The notes under the pieces: model-generated
The model's database searches: none
Told to the model about the DNA's origin: nothing
The model's input: the letters and a program-made list of their open reading frames with translations, nothing else
From: Herbaspirillum sp. ST 5-3
Lineage (GTDB): Bacteria; Pseudomonadota; Gammaproteobacteria; Burkholderiales; Burkholderiaceae_D
DNA: 64,000 nucleotides
Direction: 5' to 3'
NCBI RefSeq assembly: GCF_004804275.1
Contig: NZ_STGI01000001.1
Span: 186,001-250,000 of the forward strand
Part shown: positions 35,869 through 44,381 of the stretch, piece by piece
Position numbering within the stretch: position 1 is the first letter of the stretch
How the letters are laid out: each line of letters begins with the position of its first letter
Position numbers and translations under genes: made by a program

Positions 35869-36612
35869 ATGCTGATCGCCGTACTCACCGACATCCACGC
35901 CAATCGCGAAGCCCTGGCCGCCTGCCTTGCCCATGCGGAGGAGCGCAAGGCACAACGCTACGCCTTCCTCGGCGACCTGGTCGGCTATGGTGCCGATCCG
36001 GGCTGGGTAGTCGACACCGTGATGGACTATGTCGAGCGCGGCGCCTTCGCAGTGCTCGGCAACCATGACGTTGCGGTCACGCAGGCGCCGAGCAAGCACA
36101 TGAATCCGCAGGCGCGCGAGGTGGTCGAATGGACGCGGGCGCAACTCAACGAGAAGCAATTGAAATTTCTCGAATGGCTGCCCCTGACGCATGAATGGAA
36201 CAACTGCCTGTTCGTGCATGCGACCGCCGCCGAGCCGCGCAGCTGGGAATACGTGGCCGGCACGCTGGAAGCGATCAAGAGCATGTACGCGACGCGCTGC
36301 CGCATCACCTTTTGCGGCCACGTGCATGAACCCGCCTTGTACAACCTGTCGCCGACCGGCAAGGTCTCGTCCTTCGTCCCGACTGGCGACAGCAGCATTC
36401 CGCTCGGGACGCAGCGCCGCTGGCTGGTCATTCCCGGTTCGGTCGGACAGCCGCGCGATGGCAATCCGGCCGCATGCTACGCCTTGTTCGACGACGTCAC
36501 GCATGAACTGATCTACTTCCGCGTTCCTTACGATTACGAAACCACGGCCGCCAAGATTCGCGAGGCGGGACTACCGCAAAGCGTCGGCAACCGGCTTGAG
36601 CACGGACGTTAG
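35869..36612 (+). CDS. Calcineurin-like metallophosphoesterase (YfcE/MPP type)
   Basis: A 247-residue protein with the five metal motifs of the superfamily: DIHAN, GDLVGYG, GNHD, VHATA and GHVH (CGHVHEP). No signal peptide. The substrate may be a phosphoprotein, nucleotide or cyclic nucleotide. It lies 87 bases after the cyclic-nucleotide-binding gene and two bases before the kinase gene, so a phosphatase/kinase pair is possible. A TTG at 35836 in the same frame is less likely than ATG 35869. Confidence 0.9.
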   Translation: MLIAVLTDIHANREALAACLAHAEERKAQRYAFLGDLVGYGADPGWVVDTVMDYVERGAFAVLGNHDVAVTQAPSKHMNPQAREVVEWTRAQLNEKQLKFLEWLPLTHEWNNCLFVHATAAEPRSWEYVAGTLEAIKSMYATRCRITFCGHVHEPALYNLSPTGKVSSFVPTGDSSIPLGTQRRWLVIPGSVGQPRDGNPAACYALFDDVTHELIYFRVPYDYETTAAKIREAGLPQSVGNRLEHGR

Positions 36613-36614
36613 CC

Positions 36615-38048
36615 ATGAGTCATAACCGTCTGGAAGCGGGGATGGTGATTGACGATTTCCGTCTGGAAGAAAGGCTTCACAAGGGCGGCATGGCCACGCT
36701 CTGGCGCGTGGTGCGCGTCGATGCCGACCAGGACGCACCGCCCGAACCACTGCTGATGAAGATCCCCATCCTCGGCGATCACAACGATCCGGCTGCGATC
36801 GTCGGTTTCGAAGTCGAGCAGATGATCATGCCCAAGCTCAAGGGCATCCACGTACCGCGCTATGTTTCCGCCGGCGACTTCACCGGTCAGCCCTACATCG
36901 TGATGGAACTGATCTCGGGAAAATCGCTGCGCTCGCGCTTCGACGAGGCGCCTTTGCCGATCGAGGAAGTGGTGGACATCGGCATCAAGGTGGCCTCTGC
37001 CCTGCACGACTTGCATCGGCAAAACGTGATCCATCTCGACATCAAGCCGAGCAACATCATGTTCCGCGAGACCGGCGAAGCGATCCTCATCGATTACGGT
37101 CTGTCGCGCCATGACAAGCTGCCCGATTTGCTGGCCGAGGAATTCCGCCTGCCGATGGGCACCGGCCCCTACATTTCGCCGGAACAGGTGCTGCATATCC
37201 GCAACGATCCGCGCAGCGATTTGTTCGCGCTCGGCGTGCTGATGTATCACCTTGCGACCGGCGAGCGGCCGCACGGCAATCCGACCTCGGTGTCCGGTTT
37301 GCGCCGCCGTCTGTATCGCGATGCGACGCCGCCGCACGCGCTCAACGACAAGATTCCCCTGTGGTTGCAGGAAATCATATTGCGCTGTCTGGAAGTCGAT
37401 CCGGCCGCACGTCATGACACTGCCGCGCAACTTGCCTTTGACCTGCAGAACCCCGAGCAGGTACAACTCACCGAGCGGGCCTACAAACAGGCGCGTGACG
37501 GTTTCCTGACGGTGACGCGCCGCTGGTTCCATGCAATCGGCATGGAGCCGATGCCGCAACAATCCGCCTCGCAGCAACTCATGCGCGCGCCGATCATCAT
37601 GGTGGCGATCGACCTCAATTACAATTCGGAAGCGCTGGCCGATGCGTTGCGCCTCGCAGCGCGCCGCGTATTGCAGACCGAACCGGGCGCGCGACTCGCG
37701 TGCGTGACGGTGCAGAAAACCAATCGCATCGGCATGGACGAATTCGTCGACAAGCAAGGGCGCAATCTCCATGTGAAGCATCTGGTGGGACTGAAACACT
37801 GGGCGCGCCCGCTTGCCATCCCGCACGACAAGATTACCTTCCACGTACTCGAGGCGCCCGATCCTGCAGCCGCGCTCGTCGATTACGCCAAGATCAATGA
37901 CGTCGATCACATCGTGATCGGTTCACGCGGCAGCTCGGCGTTGCGCCGCTACCTCGGCAGCGTGTCATCGCAAGTCGTTGCGCAAGCGGATTGCACGGTG
38001 ACCGTGGTCAAGAGCGCCGGCAGCAGCGCCAACGCGCCCGGCGCCTGA
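36615..38048 (+). CDS. Serine/threonine protein kinase fused to UspA domain
   Basis: A 477-residue cytoplasmic protein. The kinase domain (about residues 12-270) has glycine-rich loop LHKGGMATLWRV, catalytic Lys in LLMKIP, HLDIKPSNIMF with Asp142, DYG (Asp160; usual DFG) and GTGPYISPEQ, so it should be active. A UspA domain (about 325-470) follows, with VAIDLNYNSEAL, IVIGSRGSSALRRYLGSVSSQV (ATP-binding G-rich) and VTVVK. The fusion links phospho-signalling to universal stress protein. It is cotranscribed with the phosphoesterase. The last 84 bases overlap the convergent DUF72 gene. Confidence 0.92.
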   Translation: MSHNRLEAGMVIDDFRLEERLHKGGMATLWRVVRVDADQDAPPEPLLMKIPILGDHNDPAAIVGFEVEQMIMPKLKGIHVPRYVSAGDFTGQPYIVMELISGKSLRSRFDEAPLPIEEVVDIGIKVASALHDLHRQNVIHLDIKPSNIMFRETGEAILIDYGLSRHDKLPDLLAEEFRLPMGTGPYISPEQVLHIRNDPRSDLFALGVLMYHLATGERPHGNPTSVSGLRRRLYRDATPPHALNDKIPLWLQEIILRCLEVDPAARHDTAAQLAFDLQNPEQVQLTERAYKQARDGFLTVTRRWFHAIGMEPMPQQSASQQLMRAPIIMVAIDLNYNSEALADALRLAARRVLQTEPGARLACVTVQKTNRIGMDEFVDKQGRNLHVKHLVGLKHWARPLAIPHDKITFHVLEAPDPAAALVDYAKINDVDHIVIGSRGSSALRRYLGSVSSQVVAQADCTVTVVKSAGSSANAPGA

Positions 38049-38834
38049 GGCCAGAGCGCGACGCAAGCGACCGAGCAAGGCCAATGCGTTTGGTACAGCC
38101 GCGCCGCTGGCGGTATTGTCGAAGACGCACCACACGGATTTGCCGGCCAGCGTATCGTGCTCGATACCATCCGCAATCCGATCCAGTTCTTCCTCGGAAT
38201 AGGCCGAATGATAGACATGCGGTGAACCATGCAGCCGGAGGTAGATCGTGCGTGCGGCGTGCGCGCATTCCGGCGGTGGAGCGACCGGCGGGTCGGCAGT
38301 CACATAGGCAATATCATGCCCGGCCAAGGTCGCGGCAGCCGCATCGGAAAACCAGGTCGCATGACGCGGCTCGCAGACGATCGATACCGGGGTCAACTCG
38401 CGCAAGGCATGGAAAAACCGCTCGGCCGTCGACGCATCGTATTGCAATCGGGGCGGGAGCTGTACCAGCAGACGGTCCAGCTTCTCGCCCAAGTGGCTCA
38501 CTTCACCGATGAACTTCCTCAACGCCGGCTCGACGTTTCGCAAGCTCAGTTCATGCGTGATTTCCTTCGGAATCTTTGCTGAAAAGCGAAACGCATCCGG
38601 CACGCTGTCGTGCCAGCGCGCATACGTCGCCGGACGGTGCGGACGGTAGAACGAAGTGTTGATCTCGACCGCAGGAAAGACGGCTGCATAGCGTTCCAGA
38701 TGACTGCCCTCTTTCGGAAAATATTCCTGCACCGCACTCGACAAGTTCCATCCCGCGCAGCCGATATACGGGCCGCCGGAAAGTTCACCCGCCCAGGGGA
38801 ACGCGCCGATTTCCGTCAAAACATCCCCATCCAT
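37965..38834 (-). CDS. DUF72 family protein
   Basis: A 289-residue protein with the DUF72 pattern: YIGCAGWNLSSAVQEYFPKEGSHLERYA, VEINTSFYRPHRPATYARWHDSVPDAFRFSAKIPKEITHE, and CEPRHATWF and NNTASGAAVPNA-like (DNTASGAAVPNALAL) parts. The family is a TIM-barrel-like fold of unknown function, often near DNA-repair genes. Start ATG 38834 with GGGGA seven bases upstream; the frame is open a further 110 codons. The last ~28 residues overlap the kinase-UspA gene on the other strand. Confidence 0.85.
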   Translation of the reverse strand: MDGDVLTEIGAFPWAGELSGGPYIGCAGWNLSSAVQEYFPKEGSHLERYAAVFPAVEINTSFYRPHRPATYARWHDSVPDAFRFSAKIPKEITHELSLRNVEPALRKFIGEVSHLGEKLDRLLVQLPPRLQYDASTAERFFHALRELTPVSIVCEPRHATWFSDAAAATLAGHDIAYVTADPPVAPPPECAHAARTIYLRLHGSPHVYHSAYSEEELDRIADGIEHDTLAGKSVWCVFDNTASGAAVPNALALLGRLRRALASGAGRVGAAAGALDHGHRAIRLRNDLR

Positions 38835-39212
38835 GTAACTGTCCCCATCGCGCGGTATGGCAAGGCGGTCGCATTGCGCAGCGCACCAATTTCCCTCTGC
38901 CCAATTGGCTGTTAGACATTGTGCAGTGCGAATTGATCCCGGACGAAGCGAGGTGCAGAATAGGCCTTCCGCGTCTTTCAGCACCACGATGCGGCTGACC
39001 GAATCACTGTATTCCGGGAGCGCATTGACCAAGAACGTCCACCACAATGAACATTTTTTCATCAGGAACTTCGCTGTTAACAAATCATCAAACCAGCGCT
39101 CTGACGAAGCCTTCACTGTTTCTCTGATTCCTCGGACCTTGACCGAATCGATTTCAGACTTCATCAGAGCTTACCGATTGATCCTTGACCAAGGTTCGAA
39201 CAGGAGTCTTGA
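38835..39212. other. Stretch without a recognisable gene
   Basis: 378 bases between the DUF72 start and the next gene. The minus strand is open in the DUF72 frame from 39164, giving 110 unrecognised residues (SERWFDDLLTAKFLMKKCSLWWTF and on), and the plus strand also has a frame with no known match. Base composition is more AT rich than the neighbours. It may be a decayed gene or a long 5' region. No hairpin terminator or tRNA was seen. Confidence 0.4.
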
Positions 39213-39548
39213 ATGAACGTGCAAAGTGAAGACATTCGGCAGCGGCTCGGTTTCATCGACCGCACCATTTATCACGCCATGCGTGCCTGCCACTCCGATA
39301 GCAGCGTGCCGGAAGAATTGAAAGATTATGTGCATCAGCTCGGCCAGCGTTCCAGCCAGGCGCAACGCGCGCTGAAATCGCGGGATGCACGTGGTGTGCG
39401 GCAGAGTGTCGACGATCTGGCGCGCATCAGCGACCAGGCGCAAAACAAGATCCATCCCGCGGACGGCATGAATTACGAACTGAAGAGCGCCGTCATCCTC
39501 ACGCATATCGAACTCTCGGCGCTGCGCTACCAGTTACTGGATGCCTGA
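39213..39548 (+). CDS. Conserved small helical protein, unknown function
   Basis: A 111-residue protein, mostly amphipathic helix (LGFIDRTIYHAMRACHSDSSVPEELKDYVHQLGQRSSQAQRALKSRD and on), without membrane helix or signal. Acidic and basic residues alternate as in a coiled coil. AGGAGT lies seven bases before ATG, a good ribosome site. Function not recognised. Its stop faces the nucleotidyltransferase gene, with a UUCG-looped hairpin between them. Confidence 0.75.
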   Translation: MNVQSEDIRQRLGFIDRTIYHAMRACHSDSSVPEELKDYVHQLGQRSSQAQRALKSRDARGVRQSVDDLARISDQAQNKIHPADGMNYELKSAVILTHIELSALRYQLLDA

Positions 39549-39577
39549 TGCCGGCTTTGATGCTCCGCAACGACACA

Positions 39578-39607
39578 GCGCGCCACGTGCTTCGGCACGG
39601 TGCGCGC
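39578..39607. terminator. GC-rich hairpin with UUCG tetraloop between convergent genes
   Basis: GCGCG plus CAC plus GTGC (39578-39590 with one bulge), TTCG loop at 39591-39594, GCAC plus GTG plus CGCGC (39595-39607). About 12 pairs, stable tetraloop, no T tract. It sits between the stops at 39548 and 39616 and may terminate or protect both transcripts. Confidence 0.5.
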
Positions 39608-39615
39608 GTACACTC

Positions 39616-40161
39616 TCACACATCGACTTTCAGCCCCGGCCAGATCCAGAGCCAGTTCTTCTTCGTCAGCCTTCGTGAGAACTCCGCCGGCTTGTAGTGT
39701 TTTCGGTTGGGGGTGACCTTTTTCGCGAACAGGCTGTCGAGGCCGAACGGGCTGATGATCTCGATCCGCCCACCCGCATCGAGCCTCGCGCCGATCGCTG
39801 TTTCCAGCTCGACCCAATACCTCATTGCGTCCATGGTGGACTTGTAAGGCTCGTCGCCGTTACGTGTATGCATACGTGCCTGATTGCGCACCGACCATGG
39901 CAGCTCCCTGTCGATTGCCGCAAGGCGCACCTCGATCTCGCGCTCGTGTTCCTTGCTCGCGCGTTCGGGGTCGAAGTAGATCAGATCGATATCGGTCAGC
40001 GGCGTCGGAATTTCGAAGCGGTGCAGCCTGTCCCAGGCGAGATTGCGCACGAAGCCTGCCGCAATGCACCAGTCGGGCAAGGCGAGCTCGCGTGCGATGC
40101 GCAACGCACGCATGCGCAGCGGATCAGAGGCGATCCATTCGCGAAGTATTTGCAGCTGCAT
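39616..40161 (-). CDS. Nucleotidyltransferase family protein (DUF925/NTP_transf_6)
   Basis: A 181-residue protein with the pol-beta-like motif LTDIDLIYFDPERASKEHE and the downstream RYWVELETAIGARLDAGGRIEIISPFGLDSLFAKKVTPN, matching the NTP_transf_6 family. The Asp pair DID is the expected metal site. Its substrate is unknown. It ends convergent with the small helical protein and starts just outside the terminator of the fused oxidoreductase gene. Confidence 0.83.
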   Translation of the reverse strand: MQLQILREWIASDPLRMRALRIARELALPDWCIAAGFVRNLAWDRLHRFEIPTPLTDIDLIYFDPERASKEHEREIEVRLAAIDRELPWSVRNQARMHTRNGDEPYKSTMDAMRYWVELETAIGARLDAGGRIEIISPFGLDSLFAKKVTPNRKHYKPAEFSRRLTKKNWLWIWPGLKVDV

Positions 40162-40179
40162 TTGCTTGTCCGGACTAAT

Positions 40180-40218
40180 AAAAAAACCGCCATCCCGCTT
40201 GGGTTCGGGATGGCGGTT
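40180..40218 (-). terminator. Terminator of the indolepyruvate oxidoreductase gene
   Basis: AACCGCCATCCC (40185-40196) pairs with GGGATGGCGGTT (40207-40218) across a 10-base loop, and the minus strand then runs into T residues (40186-40180). It lies 19 bases after the stop of the gene at 40237. Confidence 0.9.
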
Positions 40219-40236
40219 GTGCCTGGTTAAACCGGT

Positions 40237-43200
40237 TCAGGCAACCTGCTGGGAGGTCTTCACCGTTGCATTCGGTGCATTTGGCGCATCAAATGCGGTC
40301 AGCAACGCAGATTCCTTCTCCCTGGCTGCCTTCAGGTTCTTTTCCTTCACGTGACCGAAGCCGCGGATGTCTTCCGGAATGCTGGCGATCGCTGCAGCCT
40401 TTGTGATATTTCCTTCCGTCAGTTTCGGCAACAGCGCTTCAATTGTTTGCCGGTACTGCCCGATCAGCGCACGCTCCGTCTTGCGCTCCGCGGTATGGCC
40501 GAAAATATCGAATGGACCGCCACGCAGGAACTTGAATTTCGCGAGCACGCCGAAGGCTTTCATCATCCAGGGACCGAACTCCTGCTTGATGAGGTGCCCG
40601 TTCGCATCACGTTTCGCAAACAAGGGCGGCGCGAGATGGAACTTGAGCTTGTAGTCTCCTTCGAACATGCCCTCGATCTTGGCCTTGAACGCCATGTCGG
40701 CATGCAGGCGCGCGACTTCGTACTCGTCCTTGTAGGCCATCAGCTTGAACAGGTAGCGGGCGACGGCTTCGGTCAGGCGCAGGGGCTTCTGATCGACCAC
40801 CTTGCGTTCCGCGCCGCGCACCTTCTCGACGAAGTCGCGATACTGCCGTGCGTAAGCTGCATCCTGATACTTCGCCAGATAATCGACGCGCATGTCGATC
40901 ATCGCATCGAGCGAGGGCGCGCGCTTGAATTCGATCACTTGCGCGGCGGTATCGTTCATCTTCGCGAGACGTTCAACCGCAGCCCAGTCGTGCGCGGCAT
41001 TGCGGCCCCACACGAAGGCTTGCTTGTTGAATTCGACCGAGACGCCGTTCAGTTCGATCGCCTTCATCACCGCGGCTTCCGACAGCGGCACCCAGCCTTT
41101 CTGCCAGACATAGCCGAGCATGAACATGTTGGTTGCGATGTTGTCGCCCATCAGCGCGGTGGCAATCTTGCCCGCATCGATGAAGTCCGCGCGTCCGTCG
41201 CCGCAAGCCGTGCGGATATCGTTCTCCGCCGCCGCACCGGGATGTTTCCAGTCCGGATTCTTCACGAAGGCAGCCGTCGGCGTGCCGGTCGAATTGACGG
41301 CCGCGTAGGTACGCCCCTCGCCCATGCGCGACACGGCGTCACGGCTGGCGGTGACGATCAGGTCGCAGCCGATCACGAGATCGGCCGCGCCGGTGCCGAC
41401 GCGAGTCGAATGGATTTCATCCGGATGATCGGACAAGCGCACGTGCGACATCACCGGCCCACCCTTTTGTGCTAGGCCGCTCATGTCGAGCACGGAGCAA
41501 CCCTTGCCTTCGGCGTGCGCTGCCATTGCCAGGATCTGGCCGATGGTGATCACGCCCGTGCCGCCAACGCCCGTCACCAGGATGCCGAAGGGTTTTTCCG
41601 TGGTCGGCAGCGTGGGATAAGGCAGGTTGCTGCCTTGCAGTATCGGCAGCTTCTTCGCGCCCGCGTCATCGCTGACGGCGGCTTTCTTCGGTTTCCTGAG
41701 CTGGCCGCCTTCGACCGTGACGAAGCTCGGGCAGAAGCCCTTGACGCAGGAGAAGTCCTTGTTGCACGAGGATTGATTGATCTGGCGTTTGCGCCCGAAC
41801 TCGGTTTCCAGCGGCTCGACCGACAGGCAATTCGATTGCACGCTGCAATCGCCGCAACCCTCGCACACTGCTTCGTTGATCACGGTGCGCTTGGCCGGGT
41901 CCGGATACTCGTTGCGTTTGCGGCGGCGCCTCTTTTCGGAAGCGCAGGTCTGGTCGTAAATGATCGCCGACACGCCCTTCACCTCGCGCAATTCCTTCTG
42001 CACCGTGTCGAGCTCATCCCGATGGCGGATCGTCACGCCCGGCGCCCAGTTCACGCCTGCCGGATATTTGCCCGGATCGTCCGTCACCACCACGATCGGA
42101 TTCACGCCCTCGGCAGCGATCTGGCGCGAGATCATTGCCGGATCGAGCGGGCCGTCAAACTGCTGCCCGCCGGTCATGGCCACCGCATCGTTGTACAGAA
42201 TCTTGTAGGTCATGTTGACCTTGCCTGCGACAGCGGCGCGAATTGCCAGCAAGCCGGAATGGAAGTAAGTGCCGTCGCCCAGGTTGGCGAACACATGCTG
42301 CTCGTTGGTGAACGGCGCGTGGCCGACCCAGGTCACGCCCTCGGCGCCCATGTGCGTGAAGGTCGAGGTGCGACGGTCCATCCACAGCACCATGTAATGG
42401 CAACCGATGCCGGCCAGCGCGCGGCTGCCTTCGGGCACGTTGGTGGAGGTGTTGTGCGGGCAGCCTGAGCAGAAATGCGGAATGCGGTCCTTGTTCGGAT
42501 CAGGTTTGGCGCTGCCGACCTTGAGCACCGATTCCTTTGCTTCCAGATAGGCGATGCGTTCCTTGACGCGCTGCTCGATCGGCTGGCCGGCGAAGTATTT
42601 CGAAATGCGGGCCGCGATCGCGCGTGCGATCTGTGCCGGGTTCAGTTCATAGGTCGCCGGCAGCAGCCAGTTGCCGTGGCCTTCGCGGTGGTTGCCGCTC
42701 CACTCGCCGGTATCGTCGAACTTGCCGACCACGCGCGGACGCACGTCGTCGCGCCAGTTGTAGAGTTCTTCCTTCAGTTGGTATTCGAGGATCTGGCGCT
42801 TCTCTTCCACCACGATGATTTCTTCCAGGCCCTGCGCGAAGGCGCGCACGCCCTCGGCCTCCAGCGGCCAGGTCATGCCGATCTTGTACAGGCGGATACC
42901 GATGTCCCGGGCGACCGCTTCGTCGATGCCGAGGTCATACAGCGCCTGGCGCGTGTCGAGATAGGACTTGCCGGCGGTGATGATGCCGATGCGCGCGCGC
43001 GGGCTGTCCCAGATGATCTGGTTGAGCTTGTTGGCGCGGACATAGGCCAGCGCGGCATACCACTTGTAGTGGTTCATGCGCGCTTCCTGCTCCAGCACCG
43101 CGTCCGGATAGCGGATGTTGAGGCCGCCGGGCGGCAATTCGAAATCGGTCGGCAATGCGATCTGCACGCGATCCGGATCGAGTTCGACCGAAGCGCCGGA

Positions 43201-43851
43201 TTCCACCAGATCGGTGACGCATTTCATCGCCACCCACAAGCCGGTGTAGCGGCTGATGGCCCATCCGTGCAGGCCGTAGTCGAGATACTCCTGCACCGTG
43301 GACGGATACAGCACCGGAATCCCGCAGGCTTTCAGGATGTGTTCGCTCTGGTGCGCGGTGGTGGAAGATTTCGCCGCATGGTCGTCGCCGGCCAGCACCA
43401 GCACGCCGCCATTCTTGTCGGTGCCGGCCATGTTGGCGTGCTTGAACACGTCGCCGCAGCGGTCCACGCCGGGGCCCTTGCCGTACCACATCGAAAATAC
43501 GCCATCGTACTTCGCGCCCGGAAACAGGTTGACCTGCTGCGTCCCCCATACGGCGGTCGCGGCCAGGTCTTCGTTCATGCCGGGATGGAACTTGACATGA
43601 TGGGCTTCGAGATATTTCTTCGCCTTCATCGCGGTCATGTCGACATTGCCGAGCGGCGATCCGCGATAGCCGGTGATGTAACCGGCGGTATTCAATCCCG
43701 CCATGACGTCGCGCTGGCGTTGCAGCATTGGCAAGCGGATCAGGGCTTGCGTGCCGGTCATGAAAGCGCGGCCGCGCTCCAGCGTGAACTTGTCGTCGAG
43801 GGAAATGTTTTCCAGCAGCTGACGCTGCCCGGAATTCAAGGGTGCATTCAT
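40237..43851 (-). CDS. Indolepyruvate ferredoxin oxidoreductase, fused single-chain form
   Basis: A 1204-residue protein with all domains in one chain: N-terminal pyruvate-ferredoxin-oxidoreductase alpha-like part (YRGSPLGNVDMTAMKAKKY), a TPP-binding domain (HFCSGCPHNTSTNVPEGSRALAGIGCHYM, MTGGQQFDGPLDP), a Cys-rich part (CEGCGDCSVQSNC) and a C-terminal gamma-like domain (GVGGTGVITIGQ ... QKGGPVMSHVRL). It decarboxylates aryl-pyruvates to aryl-acetyl-CoA with ferredoxin. It starts with GGAGACCGA before ATG and lies near phhA and hpd, fitting aromatic amino acid breakdown. Confidence 0.92.
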   Translation of the reverse strand: MNAPLNSGQRQLLENISLDDKFTLERGRAFMTGTQALIRLPMLQRQRDVMAGLNTAGYITGYRGSPLGNVDMTAMKAKKYLEAHHVKFHPGMNEDLAATAVWGTQQVNLFPGAKYDGVFSMWYGKGPGVDRCGDVFKHANMAGTDKNGGVLVLAGDDHAAKSSTTAHQSEHILKACGIPVLYPSTVQEYLDYGLHGWAISRYTGLWVAMKCVTDLVESGASVELDPDRVQIALPTDFELPPGGLNIRYPDAVLEQEARMNHYKWYAALAYVRANKLNQIIWDSPRARIGIITAGKSYLDTRQALYDLGIDEAVARDIGIRLYKIGMTWPLEAEGVRAFAQGLEEIIVVEEKRQILEYQLKEELYNWRDDVRPRVVGKFDDTGEWSGNHREGHGNWLLPATYELNPAQIARAIAARISKYFAGQPIEQRVKERIAYLEAKESVLKVGSAKPDPNKDRIPHFCSGCPHNTSTNVPEGSRALAGIGCHYMVLWMDRRTSTFTHMGAEGVTWVGHAPFTNEQHVFANLGDGTYFHSGLLAIRAAVAGKVNMTYKILYNDAVAMTGGQQFDGPLDPAMISRQIAAEGVNPIVVVTDDPGKYPAGVNWAPGVTIRHRDELDTVQKELREVKGVSAIIYDQTCASEKRRRRKRNEYPDPAKRTVINEAVCEGCGDCSVQSNCLSVEPLETEFGRKRQINQSSCNKDFSCVKGFCPSFVTVEGGQLRKPKKAAVSDDAGAKKLPILQGSNLPYPTLPTTEKPFGILVTGVGGTGVITIGQILAMAAHAEGKGCSVLDMSGLAQKGGPVMSHVRLSDHPDEIHSTRVGTGAADLVIGCDLIVTASRDAVSRMGEGRTYAAVNSTGTPTAAFVKNPDWKHPGAAAENDIRTACGDGRADFIDAGKIATALMGDNIATNMFMLGYVWQKGWVPLSEAAVMKAIELNGVSVEFNKQAFVWGRNAAHDWAAVERLAKMNDTAAQVIEFKRAPSLDAMIDMRVDYLAKYQDAAYARQYRDFVEKVRGAERKVVDQKPLRLTEAVARYLFKLMAYKDEYEVARLHADMAFKAKIEGMFEGDYKLKFHLAPPLFAKRDANGHLIKQEFGPWMMKAFGVLAKFKFLRGGPFDIFGHTAERKTERALIGQYRQTIEALLPKLTEGNITKAAAIASIPEDIRGFGHVKEKNLKAAREKESALLTAFDAPNAPNATVKTSQQVA

Positions 43852-44084
43852 TCGGTCTCCAGGCCAAAAATTGTGTTCTTGGGTGCGATGGTTTCGCTGT
43901 CAAACTGACCCGCCTTGTGGGCTTGCCGTTTTATCGTTTTGACACGCGCACATTAGCACAGCAGCGCATGTCACTCAATGCACACTGCAACACCGGAGAG
44001 GTGTAACAAGGCGTAAATGCCTTGGTGAAATTGCAGCGGCGTACTTACAGTAAATCAGTCGGAAAAAGCGTTTCAGAGGGTAAC

Positions 44085-44378
44085 ATGCAATCCACTTTTC
44101 TGCTGATGGTCGGGGCAGCGGTATTCGGCGCCAGCATGGCAGTCGCCCAGTCGGCCACCGAGCCGGCTGCTCCACGCAAGCCGCACTTTCTCGCCAGGTT
44201 CGATGAACAGTTCAAGGCCGCGGACAAGGACGGCGACGGCGCGCTCTCCAGGACAGAGGCTGAAGCCGCAAACTGGGGCCGCCTCACCGACAATTTCGAT
44301 CGCCTCGATACCAACAAGGATGGCAAGGTGACGCGCGACGAAATCCGGGCGCTGGTGCGCCAGCGGGTGTCGAGCTGA
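44085..44378 (+). CDS. EF-hand domain protein, periplasmic
   Basis: A 97-residue protein with a signal peptide (MQSTFLLMVGAAVFGASMAVAQ) and two EF-hand loops: DKDGDGALSRTE and DTNKDGKVTRDE. Both keep the calcium ligand pattern, so Ca2+ binding is plausible. No further domain. ATG 44085 is preceded by GAGGG. The role is unknown; it sits between the oxidoreductase (divergent) and phhA (convergent), three bases from the phhA stop. Confidence 0.88.
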   Translation: MQSTFLLMVGAAVFGASMAVAQSATEPAAPRKPHFLARFDEQFKAADKDGDGALSRTEAEAANWGRLTDNFDRLDTNKDGKVTRDEIRALVRQRVSS

Positions 44379-44381
44379 GCA

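Noticed and set aside
39185-39205. GGTTCGAA box as part of a tRNA
   Set aside because: It resembles a T-arm but there is no acceptor stem, anticodon arm or CCA-like end around it.
42475-43908. 477-codon frame antisense to the indolepyruvate oxidoreductase gene
   Set aside because: Codon-bias shadow of a long GC-rich gene; sense strand protein is complete.
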